Positions 45,416-53,349 of a stretch of DNA of 64,000 nt are shown one piece after another. The stretch is from Acidimicrobiaceae bacterium. GTDB lineage: Bacteria > Actinomycetota > Acidimicrobiia > Acidimicrobiales > RAAP-2. A program made the position numbers and the translations under genes. Numbering within the stretch: position 1 is the stretch's first letter; each line of letters begins with the position of its first letter. Where the stretch lies: positions 62,001 to 126,000 of the forward strand of contig CANGPS010000003.1 in assembly GCA_947456245.1 (NCBI GenBank), read 5' to 3'. Below the pieces are notes generated by a model. It worked only from the letters and a program-made list of their open reading frames with translations, ran no database searches and was not told the DNA's origin.

Positions 45416-46792
45416 TCAGCGTCGCAGCGCGGTGCCGTCGGCGGTGTCCTCGACCACCCAGCCGGCGGCCTGGAGCTGGTCACGGATCTCGTCGGATCGG
45501 GCGAAGTCCCTGGCCGCCCGAGCCGCGTCGCGCTCGGCCGCCAGCGCCCGGGTGTCGGCATCGATCTCGTCGGCCTCCCCGTCGACGCCGAGGCCCATCG
45601 CCGCCGACAGCGCCACCACCGTGGCGCCGAGGACCGCGGCCCGCTCTGCGTCGCCGGCGTCGAGCGCCGAGTTGGCGTCGCCGACGAGCTCGAAGACGAG
45701 GCCCAGGGCCTGCGGGGTCTGGAGATCGTCGTCCATCAGCGTCAGAAAGCGCTCGACCGAAGGGCCATCAAGCGCGGCATCGCCGACAAGGACCACCGGA
45801 GCCTCCGGGCTGCGCAGGCCCATCCTGCGGGCGAGGGCATCGAGTCGGGCCAGGCCTCGCTCGGCGTCACCGATGGTCTCGGCCGTCACCTCGATGGGTG
45901 CTCGGTAGTGGGATCGAAGCACGAGGAGCCGGTAGGCCCGCCCATCTGCCTTGGCCAGCAGGTCGGTCAGGGAGGTGAAGTTGCCGAGCGACTTGCTCAT
46001 CTTCTCCCCCTCGACCATGACCCACCCGTTGTGGGCCCAATGGCGGGCGAAGGGGCGTCCGAGCGCCACCGCCTGGGCGCGCTCGTTCTCGTGGTGGGGG
46101 AACTTGAGGTCCAGGCCACCCCCATGGAGGTCGAAGCCCTCGCCGAGCAGGTCGAGGGACATCACCACGCACTCGGTGTGCCAACCGGGCCGACCCTCGC
46201 CGAAGGGAGCCGGCCAGACGGGCTCGCCCGGCTTGGCGGACTTCCACAGAGCGAAGTCGAGCGGGCTGCGCTTCTCGTCGTTGCCCTCCACGCGCGCCCC
46301 CGCTCGGAGCGAGTCAAGCGGCTGTCCTGCGAGGAGGCCGTAGCCCTCGACAGCGGAGGTGTCGAGGTAGACCCCATCTGACGTTGCGTAGGCCACGCCG
46401 GCCGCGAGCAGCTCGGCGATGGTGTTCACCATGCCATCGACGAACGCCGTCGCGTGCGGGATCTCGTCCGGGCGCAGCACGTTGAGCCGGTCCATCGCCT
46501 GCCACCACTCGTCCTCGAACTCGGCAGCCACCTCGGCCTCGCTGCGGCCCTCAGCTGCCGCCTTCTCGATGATCTTGTCGTCGATGTCGGTGATGTTCGA
46601 CACATAGGTGACGTCGAGTCCGCTGGCAATGAGATGACGGCGCAGGACGTCGAAGACGAGCGTGAACCGACCATGGCCGAGGTGCGGCAGGTCGTAGACC
46701 GTGGGGCCGCAGACGTACATCGAGACGCGCCCCTCGTCACGCAGCTCGAGGGGCCGGACCTCCCCGGTGGCGGTGTCGTGCAGTCGCAGCAT
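45416..46792 (-). CDS. cysS: Cysteinyl-tRNA synthetase
   Basis: Class I synthetase charging tRNA-Cys, 458 residues. CGPTVYD supplies the first zinc Cys, HLGHGR is the HIGH motif, GWHTECVVM and FPHHENE give the other zinc ligands, and GEKMSKSLGNF is the KMSKS loop. The C-terminal DALR-type and anticodon domains are complete, which separates it from the mycothiol ligase MshC, a shorter relative. The ATG is six bases after a TAGCCT hexamer. Divergent from valS. Confidence 0.95.
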   Translation of the reverse strand: MLRLHDTATGEVRPLELRDEGRVSMYVCGPTVYDLPHLGHGRFTLVFDVLRRHLIASGLDVTYVSNITDIDDKIIEKAAAEGRSEAEVAAEFEDEWWQAMDRLNVLRPDEIPHATAFVDGMVNTIAELLAAGVAYATSDGVYLDTSAVEGYGLLAGQPLDSLRAGARVEGNDEKRSPLDFALWKSAKPGEPVWPAPFGEGRPGWHTECVVMSLDLLGEGFDLHGGGLDLKFPHHENERAQAVALGRPFARHWAHNGWVMVEGEKMSKSLGNFTSLTDLLAKADGRAYRLLVLRSHYRAPIEVTAETIGDAERGLARLDALARRMGLRSPEAPVVLVGDAALDGPSVERFLTLMDDDLQTPQALGLVFELVGDANSALDAGDAERAAVLGATVVALSAAMGLGVDGEADEIDADTRALAAERDAARAARDFARSDEIRDQLQAAGWVVEDTADGTALRR

Positions 46793-46798
46793 CCTCCA

Positions 46799-46804
46799 AG
46801 GCTA
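46799..46804 (-). promoter_or_regulatory. Candidate -10 hexamer TAGCCT, leaderless cysS
   Basis: TAGCCT on the minus strand, six bases before ATG 46792. A GGAGG abuts the ATG directly and is too close to serve as a ribosome site. Confidence 0.45.
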
Positions 46805-46851
46805 TTCCCGACCGGGACGCCGCCTCGGCGGTGGCGGTGGGGCGGGGGTTC

Positions 46852-46857
46852 TAATCT
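46852..46857 (+). promoter_or_regulatory. Candidate -10 hexamer TAATCT for valS
   Basis: TAATCT nine bases before ATG 46867, giving a leader of only one to three bases. The two synthetase promoters share a 74-base gap. Confidence 0.45.
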
Positions 46858-46866
46858 GGAGCGATC

Positions 46867-49455
46867 ATGTCGACGCCCCCCGCCCCGAAGGCCCCCTCCG
46901 ACCGCACGCTCCCCGAGAAGCCAGCCCTCGAGGGCCTCGAGGAGCGCTGGGCCGCCACCTGGCTCGACCAGGCCACCTACGCGTTCGACCGCACCCGTCC
47001 TCGCACCGAGGTCTTCAGCATCGACACCCCACCGCCGACGGTGTCGGGCTCGCTGCACATCGGCCACGTCTTCAGCTACACCCACACCGACGCCATCGCC
47101 CGCTACCAGCGCATGACCGGCAAGGCCGTCTTCTACCCGATGGGCTGGGACGACAACGGCCTGCCCACCGAGCGCCGGGTGGAGAACTACTTCGGGGTCC
47201 GCTGCGACCCCTCGCTCCCCTACGACCCGGACTTCGAGCCACCGGCCGAGCCGGGCAAGGAGCGGATCTCGATCTCGAGGCCGAACTTCGTCGAGCTCTG
47301 CCTCCGCCTGACCACGCAGGACGAGGAGGTCTTCAAGGCCCTGTGGAGTGCCCTGGGCCTGAGCGTCGACTGGGGCCTCGAGTACGCCACCATCGGCGAG
47401 GTGGCCCAGCGGGCCTCCCAGCGGGCCTTCCTCCGCCAGCTCACCCGCGGCGAGGTCTACCAGGCCGAGGCGCCGACCCTCTGGGACGTCGACTTCCGCA
47501 CCGCGGTCAGCCAGGCCGAGCTCGAGGATCGCGAGCGGCCGGGCGCCTACCACCGCCTGGCCTTCCGCCGTCCCGACGGGGGGACCGTCGAGATCGAGAC
47601 GACCCGGCCCGAGCTGCTCCCGGCCTGCGTGGCCCTCGTCGCCCACCCTGACGACGAGCGCTACCAGCCGCTGTTCGGGACCACCGTGACCACGCCGCTG
47701 TTCGGTGTGGAGGTCCCAGTGCTCCCGCACGAGCTTGCCGACCCTGAGAAGGGCTCGGGCATCGCCATGATCTGCACCTTCGGCGACACCACCGACGTGA
47801 TCTGGTGGCGCGAGCTCTCCCTGCCCACCCGGACGCTCATCACCCGCGAGGGTCGCATGGGTCCCGCCCCCTTCGGCGACGAGGGCTGGGAGTGCGCCGA
47901 TCCGGCGGCCGCCCGCCTCGCCTACGCCGAGGTCGAGGGCCAGACCGTCAAGCAGGCCCAGGCCAAGATCGTCGAGCTCCTCGTCGCCTCGGGCGACATG
48001 CTCGGCGAGGCCAGGCCCATCACCCATCCCGTCAAGTTCTTCGAGAAGGGCGACCGGCCGCTCGAGATCGTGACGTCCCGCCAGTGGTTCGTCGCCACCC
48101 AGCCGTTGCGCGCCGCCCTGCTGGCGCGCAACGAGGAGCTCTCGTGGCACCCGGACTACATGTCGCACCGCCTGCGCACATGGGTGGAAGGCCTGGCCTC
48201 CGACTGGAACATCTCGCGCCAGCGCTTCTTCGGCGTGCCCTTCCCGGTCTGGTACCCCGTGCTCGATGACGGCACGATCGACCACTCCTCGCCGCTCACC
48301 CCAGACGAGGGCCAGCTCCCCATCGACCCCTCCACCGACGTTCCGTCCGGCTACGACGAGTCGCAGCGCGGCGCACCCGGTGGCTTCGTCGGCGACCCCG
48401 ACGTCATGGACACCTGGGCCACGAGCTCGCTCACCCCGCAGATCGCCGGCCGGTGGGAGGACGACCCTGACCTGTTCTCGAGGGTCTTCCCGATGGACCT
48501 TCGTCCGCAGGCCCACGAGATCATCCGGACCTGGCTGTTCACCACGGTCGTGCGATCCGAGCTGGAGTTCGGCTGTCTGCCCTGGGCCAACACGGCCATC
48601 TCCGGCTGGGTCCTCGACCCGGACCGCAAGAAGATGTCGAAGTCCAAGGGCAACGTCGTCACCCCGCTGCCGCTCATCGAGGCCCACGGGGCTGACGCAC
48701 TGCGCTACTGGGCCGCCTCGGGCCGCCCCGGCACCGACACGGCGGTCGACGACTCACAGATGAAGGTTGGTCGCCGCCTGGCCATCAAGATCCTCAACGC
48801 GTCGAAGTTCACGCTCGGCCGCCTCGGAGACGGCATCGTGCCGTCCGTCGACGCCGTGCAGGCCCCGATCGACGTCGACATGCTCGGCGAGCTCGCGGAG
48901 CTGATCGCCGAGGCCACGACCGCCTTCGAGGCCTACGACTACGCCCGTGCCCTCGAGCGCACGGAGGGGTTCTTCTGGCGCTTCTGCGACGACTACCTCG
49001 AGCTGGTCAAGGCCCGCGCCTACGGTGAGGCCGACGACCCGACCACCGCCTCCGCCCAGGCCGCCCTGTCGACGGCGCTCAGCGTCCTGCTGCGCCTGTT
49101 CGCCCCGTTCCTCCCCTTTGTCACCGAGGAGGTGTGGAGCTGGTGGCAGACCGGCTCGGTCCACACCGCCGCCTGGCCCACCGTCGCCGAGGTGACGCCC
49201 GACGTCGAGCGCGTCGTCGGCGTCTTCCCGACCGCCGCCGAGGTGCTGGGTGCCATCCGCAAGGAGAAGACCGCCGCCAAGCGCTCCATGCGCACGGCCG
49301 TGGTCGAGGCCGAGGTCACCGACGCACGGGCCGTCCTCGATCTCGTGAGCCTCGCGGCCAGCGACATCTGCGATGCCGGCGGGGCGACGGAGCTCGGCCT
49401 CACCGAGGGCGCCCCATCGCGACGCATCGTGCTCGAGCCGGCGACCGAGGCCTGA
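46867..49455 (+). CDS. valS: Valyl-tRNA synthetase, archaeal-like type
   Basis: 862 residues. TPPPTVSGSLHIGHVFSYTHTD includes the HIGH motif, YPMGWDDNGLPTERRVENYFG follows, ETTRPELLPACVALVAHP is the editing-site Thr-Thr region, and KKMSKSKGNVV is the KMSKS loop. DWNISRQRFFGVPFPVWY lacks the NWCISRQ Cys of standard bacterial ValRS, and GWDDNGLPTE is the form seen in archaeal and some actinobacterial enzymes. A coiled-coil tRNA-binding tail is short or absent. Some actinobacteria carry this type instead of, or beside, the bacterial one; whether a second valS exists cannot be told here. Confidence 0.93.
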   Translation: MSTPPAPKAPSDRTLPEKPALEGLEERWAATWLDQATYAFDRTRPRTEVFSIDTPPPTVSGSLHIGHVFSYTHTDAIARYQRMTGKAVFYPMGWDDNGLPTERRVENYFGVRCDPSLPYDPDFEPPAEPGKERISISRPNFVELCLRLTTQDEEVFKALWSALGLSVDWGLEYATIGEVAQRASQRAFLRQLTRGEVYQAEAPTLWDVDFRTAVSQAELEDRERPGAYHRLAFRRPDGGTVEIETTRPELLPACVALVAHPDDERYQPLFGTTVTTPLFGVEVPVLPHELADPEKGSGIAMICTFGDTTDVIWWRELSLPTRTLITREGRMGPAPFGDEGWECADPAAARLAYAEVEGQTVKQAQAKIVELLVASGDMLGEARPITHPVKFFEKGDRPLEIVTSRQWFVATQPLRAALLARNEELSWHPDYMSHRLRTWVEGLASDWNISRQRFFGVPFPVWYPVLDDGTIDHSSPLTPDEGQLPIDPSTDVPSGYDESQRGAPGGFVGDPDVMDTWATSSLTPQIAGRWEDDPDLFSRVFPMDLRPQAHEIIRTWLFTTVVRSELEFGCLPWANTAISGWVLDPDRKKMSKSKGNVVTPLPLIEAHGADALRYWAASGRPGTDTAVDDSQMKVGRRLAIKILNASKFTLGRLGDGIVPSVDAVQAPIDVDMLGELAELIAEATTAFEAYDYARALERTEGFFWRFCDDYLELVKARAYGEADDPTTASAQAALSTALSVLLRLFAPFLPFVTEEVWSWWQTGSVHTAAWPTVAEVTPDVERVVGVFPTAAEVLGAIRKEKTAAKRSMRTAVVEAEVTDARAVLDLVSLAASDICDAGGATELGLTEGAPSRRIVLEPATEA

Positions 49456-49486
49456 CGACACCAGGATCGACGAGGCTCAGGCCTCG
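49446..49486. terminator. Inverted repeat covering the ends of valS and DUF3293 genes
   Basis: Arms CGAGGCCTGA and TCAGGCCTCG with a 21-base loop. Each arm contains the last codons Glu-Ala and the TGA stop of one of the two convergent genes. May form a weak bidirectional terminator. Confidence 0.4.
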
Positions 49487-49911
49487 CCTCGCTCCACCGG
49501 CACCGACCGGCCCGAGTCACACCACACGATCAGGAGCTCCTCAGCCGTGGCCTCATAGATCGCATCCTGGCCGAATCGTCGTCCGAGGCTGACCGCCTCG
49601 TGTCGGGACAGGCCCACGACCACCCACCCCTCCTCTCGCCATGAGCCGTCGGGGTTCGAGCCCGTACATCGCTCGTGGGCCACCTCGGCCTCGAGCAGCA
49701 GGCCACGCAGCGCTGCATCAGCCTCGGCATTGGTGTCGGCGTGGACCTGACTCGACGCCGGGTTCCAGGCAGTGATCACGTGGACGACCGCGTCGTGATC
49801 ACGAGCGACGTGCGCCGGCGTCCTGGTGTCGACAGGGTGGTCGACCTCGAGCACGACCGTGGCCCAGACCTCCTCGAGGCCCGCCCGGCGGCTGGCCTCG
49901 TGCTCGCTCAC
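49477..49911 (-). CDS. DUF3293 family protein
   Basis: 144-residue small protein. VHVITAWNPASSQVHADTNAEADAAL is the family core, and the rest has scattered acidic and Trp residues (SWREEGWVVVGLSRHEAV). Biochemical role unknown. Its GTG start overlaps the livF stop by four bases, so it is co-translated with the amino-acid importer genes, which may be accidental. Confidence 0.75.
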   Translation of the reverse strand: MSEHEASRRAGLEEVWATVVLEVDHPVDTRTPAHVARDHDAVVHVITAWNPASSQVHADTNAEADAALRGLLLEAEVAHERCTGSNPDGSWREEGWVVVGLSRHEAVSLGRRFGQDAIYEATAEELLIVWCDSGRSVPVERGEA

Positions 49912-50630
49912 CCCTCGGAGAGGTAGGCCGCGGCGGCCAGCTGGCCCATCTCGGCGGGAGACCCGGTGGCGTGGATGGCACCGTGGAGCATGATCGCGGC
50001 ATCGGTCGCCACCATCAGCGCCGTCGTGACGAACTGCTCGACGAGCACCACCGTCACGCCTCGGGCTGCGATCTGACCCACAAGGTCGTAGAGCTCGGCC
50101 ACGACGAGCGGGGCGAGGCCCATCGAGAGCTCGTCGAGGAGCAGGACCTTGGGATCTCCCGCCAGCGCCCGTGCGATGGCCAGCATCTGCTGCTCGCCTC
50201 CGGAGAGCGTTCCGGCCATCTGACGACGGCGCTCCTTGAGCTTCGGGAAGCGGTCATAGGCCACCTCCTCGACCACCGAGGAGGCCACGCCCTGGAAGCT
50301 CCAGATCATCAGGTTCTCGCGCACGGTCAGGTTGGGGAAGATCCCCCGGCCCTCGGGGATGGCGCAGACGCCGAGCCGCGCCAGCGCCGCCGGCGTCGGT
50401 CGTCGCAGGGCGAGGCCCCCGATGTCGACCGTGCCGGCCGTCGGGCGCATCCGGGCGCTGATCACCTTGAGCAGGGTCGACTTCCCGGCGCCGTTGGGCC
50501 CGAGCAGGGCGAAGACGCTGCCCGCCGGGATCGACAGGTCGACACCGTGGACGACCTCGATGCGGCCATAGGCCGCCTTGACCCCCGTCAGCTCGATGGC
50601 CGGGGCCTGGATGAGCGCTGCAGCCTTCAC
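49908..50630 (-). CDS. livF: Branched-chain amino acid ABC transporter ATPase LivF
   Basis: ABC ATP-binding subunit, 240 residues. Walker A GPNGAGKST, signature LSGGEQQMLAIARAL, Walker B LLLDELSMGLAP and the GRGIFPNLTVRENL segment that marks LivF. Overlaps livG by four bases (GTGA). The importer may use leucine-type amino acids or related amides; specificity is set by the binding protein. Confidence 0.93.
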   Translation of the reverse strand: MKAAALIQAPAIELTGVKAAYGRIEVVHGVDLSIPAGSVFALLGPNGAGKSTLLKVISARMRPTAGTVDIGGLALRRPTPAALARLGVCAIPEGRGIFPNLTVRENLMIWSFQGVASSVVEEVAYDRFPKLKERRRQMAGTLSGGEQQMLAIARALAGDPKVLLLDELSMGLAPLVVAELYDLVGQIAARGVTVVLVEQFVTTALMVATDAAIMLHGAIHATGSPAEMGQLAAAAYLSEG

Positions 50631-51373
50631 GATGCCTCCGGGTCGTTCGCCGCTCCGAGGTAGGCCGCCTGCACGCCCGGATCCTGCCGGATGGCGTCTG
50701 GGCTGCCGGTGGCGATCACCTGGCCGAAGTCGAGCACGATGATGCGGTCGCAGATGTCGAGCACGAGGGGCATGTCGTGCTCGACGATCAGCACGGCGCG
50801 ACCCTCATCGGCCAGCTCGCGCAGCAGGCCGCCGAGCAGCTGCGACTCATGATCGTCGAGGCCGCTGCACGGCTCGTCGAGCAGGATCAGCTTCGGGTCG
50901 ATGGCCAGCGCCCGAGCCAGCTCGACCAGGCGGGCCTCGCCGGTCGGGAGGGTCGAGACCTGCCGGTCGGCATCCGCCTGGACGCCGACCCGGTGGAGCA
51001 GGCCCTGGGCGGTGAGGTCGCCTCCCTTGTCGCGCCGGGCGTCGAGGCCGGCCTGGACGTTCTCTCGGGCCGACAGCGACCCGAAGAGCTCGAGGCGCTG
51101 GAAGGTGCGGGCGAGCCCGAGGCGCGCCCGACGGTGGGGACCGAGCTTGGTCACGTCACGGCCGACCAGCTGGACCTCGCCCTTGTCGGGCCGCTGCAGA
51201 CCGCTGATCACGTTGAAGAGCGTCGTCTTGCCGGCTCCGTTCGGACCGATCAGGCCGGTCACCTCGCCGGGCCGCACGTCGAGGGAGACCTGCGTGAGCG
51301 CCGCCACGCCGCCGAAGGTCACCGAGACGCCGCGGACCTCGAGGAACGGTGAGGTCATCGAGTCACTGGACAT
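50627..51373 (-). CDS. livG: Branched-chain amino acid ABC transporter ATPase LivG
   Basis: 248 residues. Walker A GPNGAGKTTLFNVISGL, LARTFQRLELF as the LivG Q-loop, a signature region reading LPTGEARLVELARAL (LSGGQ is degenerate, with Pro-Thr-Gly-Glu), and Walker B LILLDEPCSGLDDHE. ATG 51373 overlaps the permease gene by 11 bases; GAGGAG lies seven bases ahead of it. An alternative ATG is five codons inside. Confidence 0.92.
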   Translation of the reverse strand: MSSDSMTSPFLEVRGVSVTFGGVAALTQVSLDVRPGEVTGLIGPNGAGKTTLFNVISGLQRPDKGEVQLVGRDVTKLGPHRRARLGLARTFQRLELFGSLSARENVQAGLDARRDKGGDLTAQGLLHRVGVQADADRQVSTLPTGEARLVELARALAIDPKLILLDEPCSGLDDHESQLLGGLLRELADEGRAVLIVEHDMPLVLDICDRIIVLDFGQVIATGSPDAIRQDPGVQAAYLGAANDPEAS

Positions 51374-53276
51374 CGGCCAGCTCCTCGGTGCGTCGACTCG
51401 GGCCGGCGATGCCCGGGATGCGGACGTGCTCGGTCAACCAGGGGATCCCGAGGATGCCGTCGGGCACGTTCGCCATGAGGGCGATGCCGACGCCGGCCAG
51501 GATGCCTGCCAGACCGATGCCCCACCATGGGAGCTGCGAGGAGGCGTAGGGCAGGAGCACCATGGCGAGGCCTCCGAGCACGGCGCCAGACACGGTCCGG
51601 ATGCCGAAGATCGTGACGAACAGCACCAGCTCGAGGCCCACGAAGAGCTGGACGTTGAGCGCTGAGAGCGCCAGGGGCTGACCGGCATAGAGCATGCCGC
51701 CGATGCCAGCCAGCGAGGCTGAGGCGGCGAACACGATCATCTTCGACACCGTGGGGCTCATGCCGAGGGTGGCGAAGGCGGCCGGCGAGTCGTTGAGGGC
51801 CACCAGACGACGGCCCCAGGTGCTGCGACGGACGGCGAGGACACCGATGCCGGCCAGGGCCAGCACCACCGCACAGAAGACCATGTACGCCTTGTCCCCC
51901 GTCAGCGAGATGCCCGGGACGGAGAGGCGGCCCACCGGGATCGCCCCGCCCTCGGCGATGAAGGTGGTGTTGGAGAAGAAGCCGTAGAAGGCGGCCTGGG
52001 CGAAGGCCAGGGTGGCCAGGGCAAGGTAGAGGCCCTGGAGTCGCAGTGCGGGCAACGAGATGACGGCACCCACGATGCCGCAGACCACCACGCCGATGAT
52101 CAGGCCCCACCACGAGGCCCCGCCGTCGGCCACCTTCGACATGGTGAACGCGCCGATGCCCATGAAGGTCAGCTGGCAGAGCGAGACCTGGCCGGCGTAG
52201 CCGGTCAGGAGGACCAGGGAGAGCCCGACGATGCCGAGGGCGAGGCCCTGGGTCAGGTTGGCCAGCAGCGTCCCGCCGAGCAGCATCGCCACCACCCAGG
52301 CGGCCAGCACGAAGGCGACCCCGCCACGGATCGACTGGTTGAGCGTCGGCACCCGAGGCGGCCGAGCCACCGCTAGGCGGCCGACGGCCCGCAGCCGAGC
52401 CGACGGGATGAGCATCAGAGCGATGAACAGGAAGATCACCGGCGTGAGCAGGCCGATCTGGCTGACCAGGGCGGCAGGGATGTGCCCGGGCAGGTAGCCG
52501 ATGCAGTACGCCTCGATGAGGCCGAGGAGCATGCCGCCGGCGAAGGTGAAGGGGAGGTTCTTGAGCCGACCGACGATGGCCGCGGCGTAGCCGTTGACGA
52601 CCAGCAGGGTCAGCAGGTTGATGTCGAGGCCCTGGAGCTGGAGCTCGGGACCGATCAGGACGCCAGCCAGGGCGGCGAGGAAGAAGCCGAGGACCCATCC
52701 CGAGCGGGCGACCCGACGCGGCGAGACGCCCGACATGGCCAGGAGGTCCGGATCGTCGACGACCGCCCGCATGGCGATGCCGGAGCGGAACTGGCGCAGG
52801 TAGATCCGCAGCCCGGCCGCCATCACGATGGCCACGATCACGCAGATGATCTGGTGATAGGTGATGGTGACATCACCGATGGTGACGTTCGAGTTGGCGA
52901 AGAACTCAGGGAGCGTCCTGCTCTCGGGCTGCCAGATGGTCTGGGCCACGCCGACGAGGATCAGCAGGAGGCCGAGGGACACCATGAGGCTCCGCACCAC
53001 GGTCGCCCCGTAGATCCGCTTCATGTAGCTCTCCTCGACGAAGAGCGCCAGGAGCGGTGCCTCGACGAAGAGGACCAGGAACAGCGCCAGCCAGGTGGGC
53101 CACATCCACGACTGCGTCATCTGCCAGTAGCTGAAGGCGGCGAACATGGCCACCGCCCCATGGGCGAAGTTGAAGACACCGGTGGTGGTGTACGTCACCA
53201 CCAGGCCGGTGGCCGTGATGGCATAGATCGACCCTGAGACGATCCCGATGATCGTGAAGGTCAAGAAGGTGGTCAT
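51363..53276 (-). CDS. Fused LivH-LivM permease
   Basis: 637 residues, about sixteen to eighteen helices. The first half (1-290) is LivH-like: IYAITATGLVVTYTTTGVFNFAHGA and the cytoplasmic AMRAVVDDPDLLAMSGVSPRRVA coupling loop. The second half (about 320-637) is LivM-like: LTGYAGQVSLCQLTFMGIGA and LVALNDSPAAFATLGMSPT as second coupling loop. Most bacteria encode these as two proteins; here one chain supplies both halves of the channel. It is preceded by a strong hairpin after the binding-protein gene. Confidence 0.93.
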   Translation of the reverse strand: MTTFLTFTIIGIVSGSIYAITATGLVVTYTTTGVFNFAHGAVAMFAAFSYWQMTQSWMWPTWLALFLVLFVEAPLLALFVEESYMKRIYGATVVRSLMVSLGLLLILVGVAQTIWQPESRTLPEFFANSNVTIGDVTITYHQIICVIVAIVMAAGLRIYLRQFRSGIAMRAVVDDPDLLAMSGVSPRRVARSGWVLGFFLAALAGVLIGPELQLQGLDINLLTLLVVNGYAAAIVGRLKNLPFTFAGGMLLGLIEAYCIGYLPGHIPAALVSQIGLLTPVIFLFIALMLIPSARLRAVGRLAVARPPRVPTLNQSIRGGVAFVLAAWVVAMLLGGTLLANLTQGLALGIVGLSLVLLTGYAGQVSLCQLTFMGIGAFTMSKVADGGASWWGLIIGVVVCGIVGAVISLPALRLQGLYLALATLAFAQAAFYGFFSNTTFIAEGGAIPVGRLSVPGISLTGDKAYMVFCAVVLALAGIGVLAVRRSTWGRRLVALNDSPAAFATLGMSPTVSKMIVFAASASLAGIGGMLYAGQPLALSALNVQLFVGLELVLFVTIFGIRTVSGAVLGGLAMVLLPYASSQLPWWGIGLAGILAGVGIALMANVPDGILGIPWLTEHVRIPGIAGPSRRTEELADVQ

Positions 53277-53300
53277 CGATCTCCTGCTCGATCACCCCGG

Positions 53301-53336
53301 CTCGCCCGGCCTGACGCATCGGTCAGGCCGGGCGAG
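53301..53336 (-). terminator. Hairpin between binding-protein and permease genes
   Basis: Perfect 15-bp stem CTCGCCCGGCCTGAC with its complement and a six-base loop, but no T tract. Its place inside the operon suggests partial termination or mRNA protection that would raise binding-protein output over the membrane subunits. Confidence 0.65.
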
Positions 53337-53349
53337 GCAGGTGTCAGTC

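Noticed and set aside
45416-46792. Mycothiol ligase MshC instead of CysRS
   Set aside because: Length of 458 residues with complete C-terminal tRNA-binding domains and canonical KMSKS favour CysRS.
46426-48687. A 753-codon open frame on the minus strand
   Set aside because: It lies opposite valS and the start of cysS, which have full catalytic motifs; the shadow has none.
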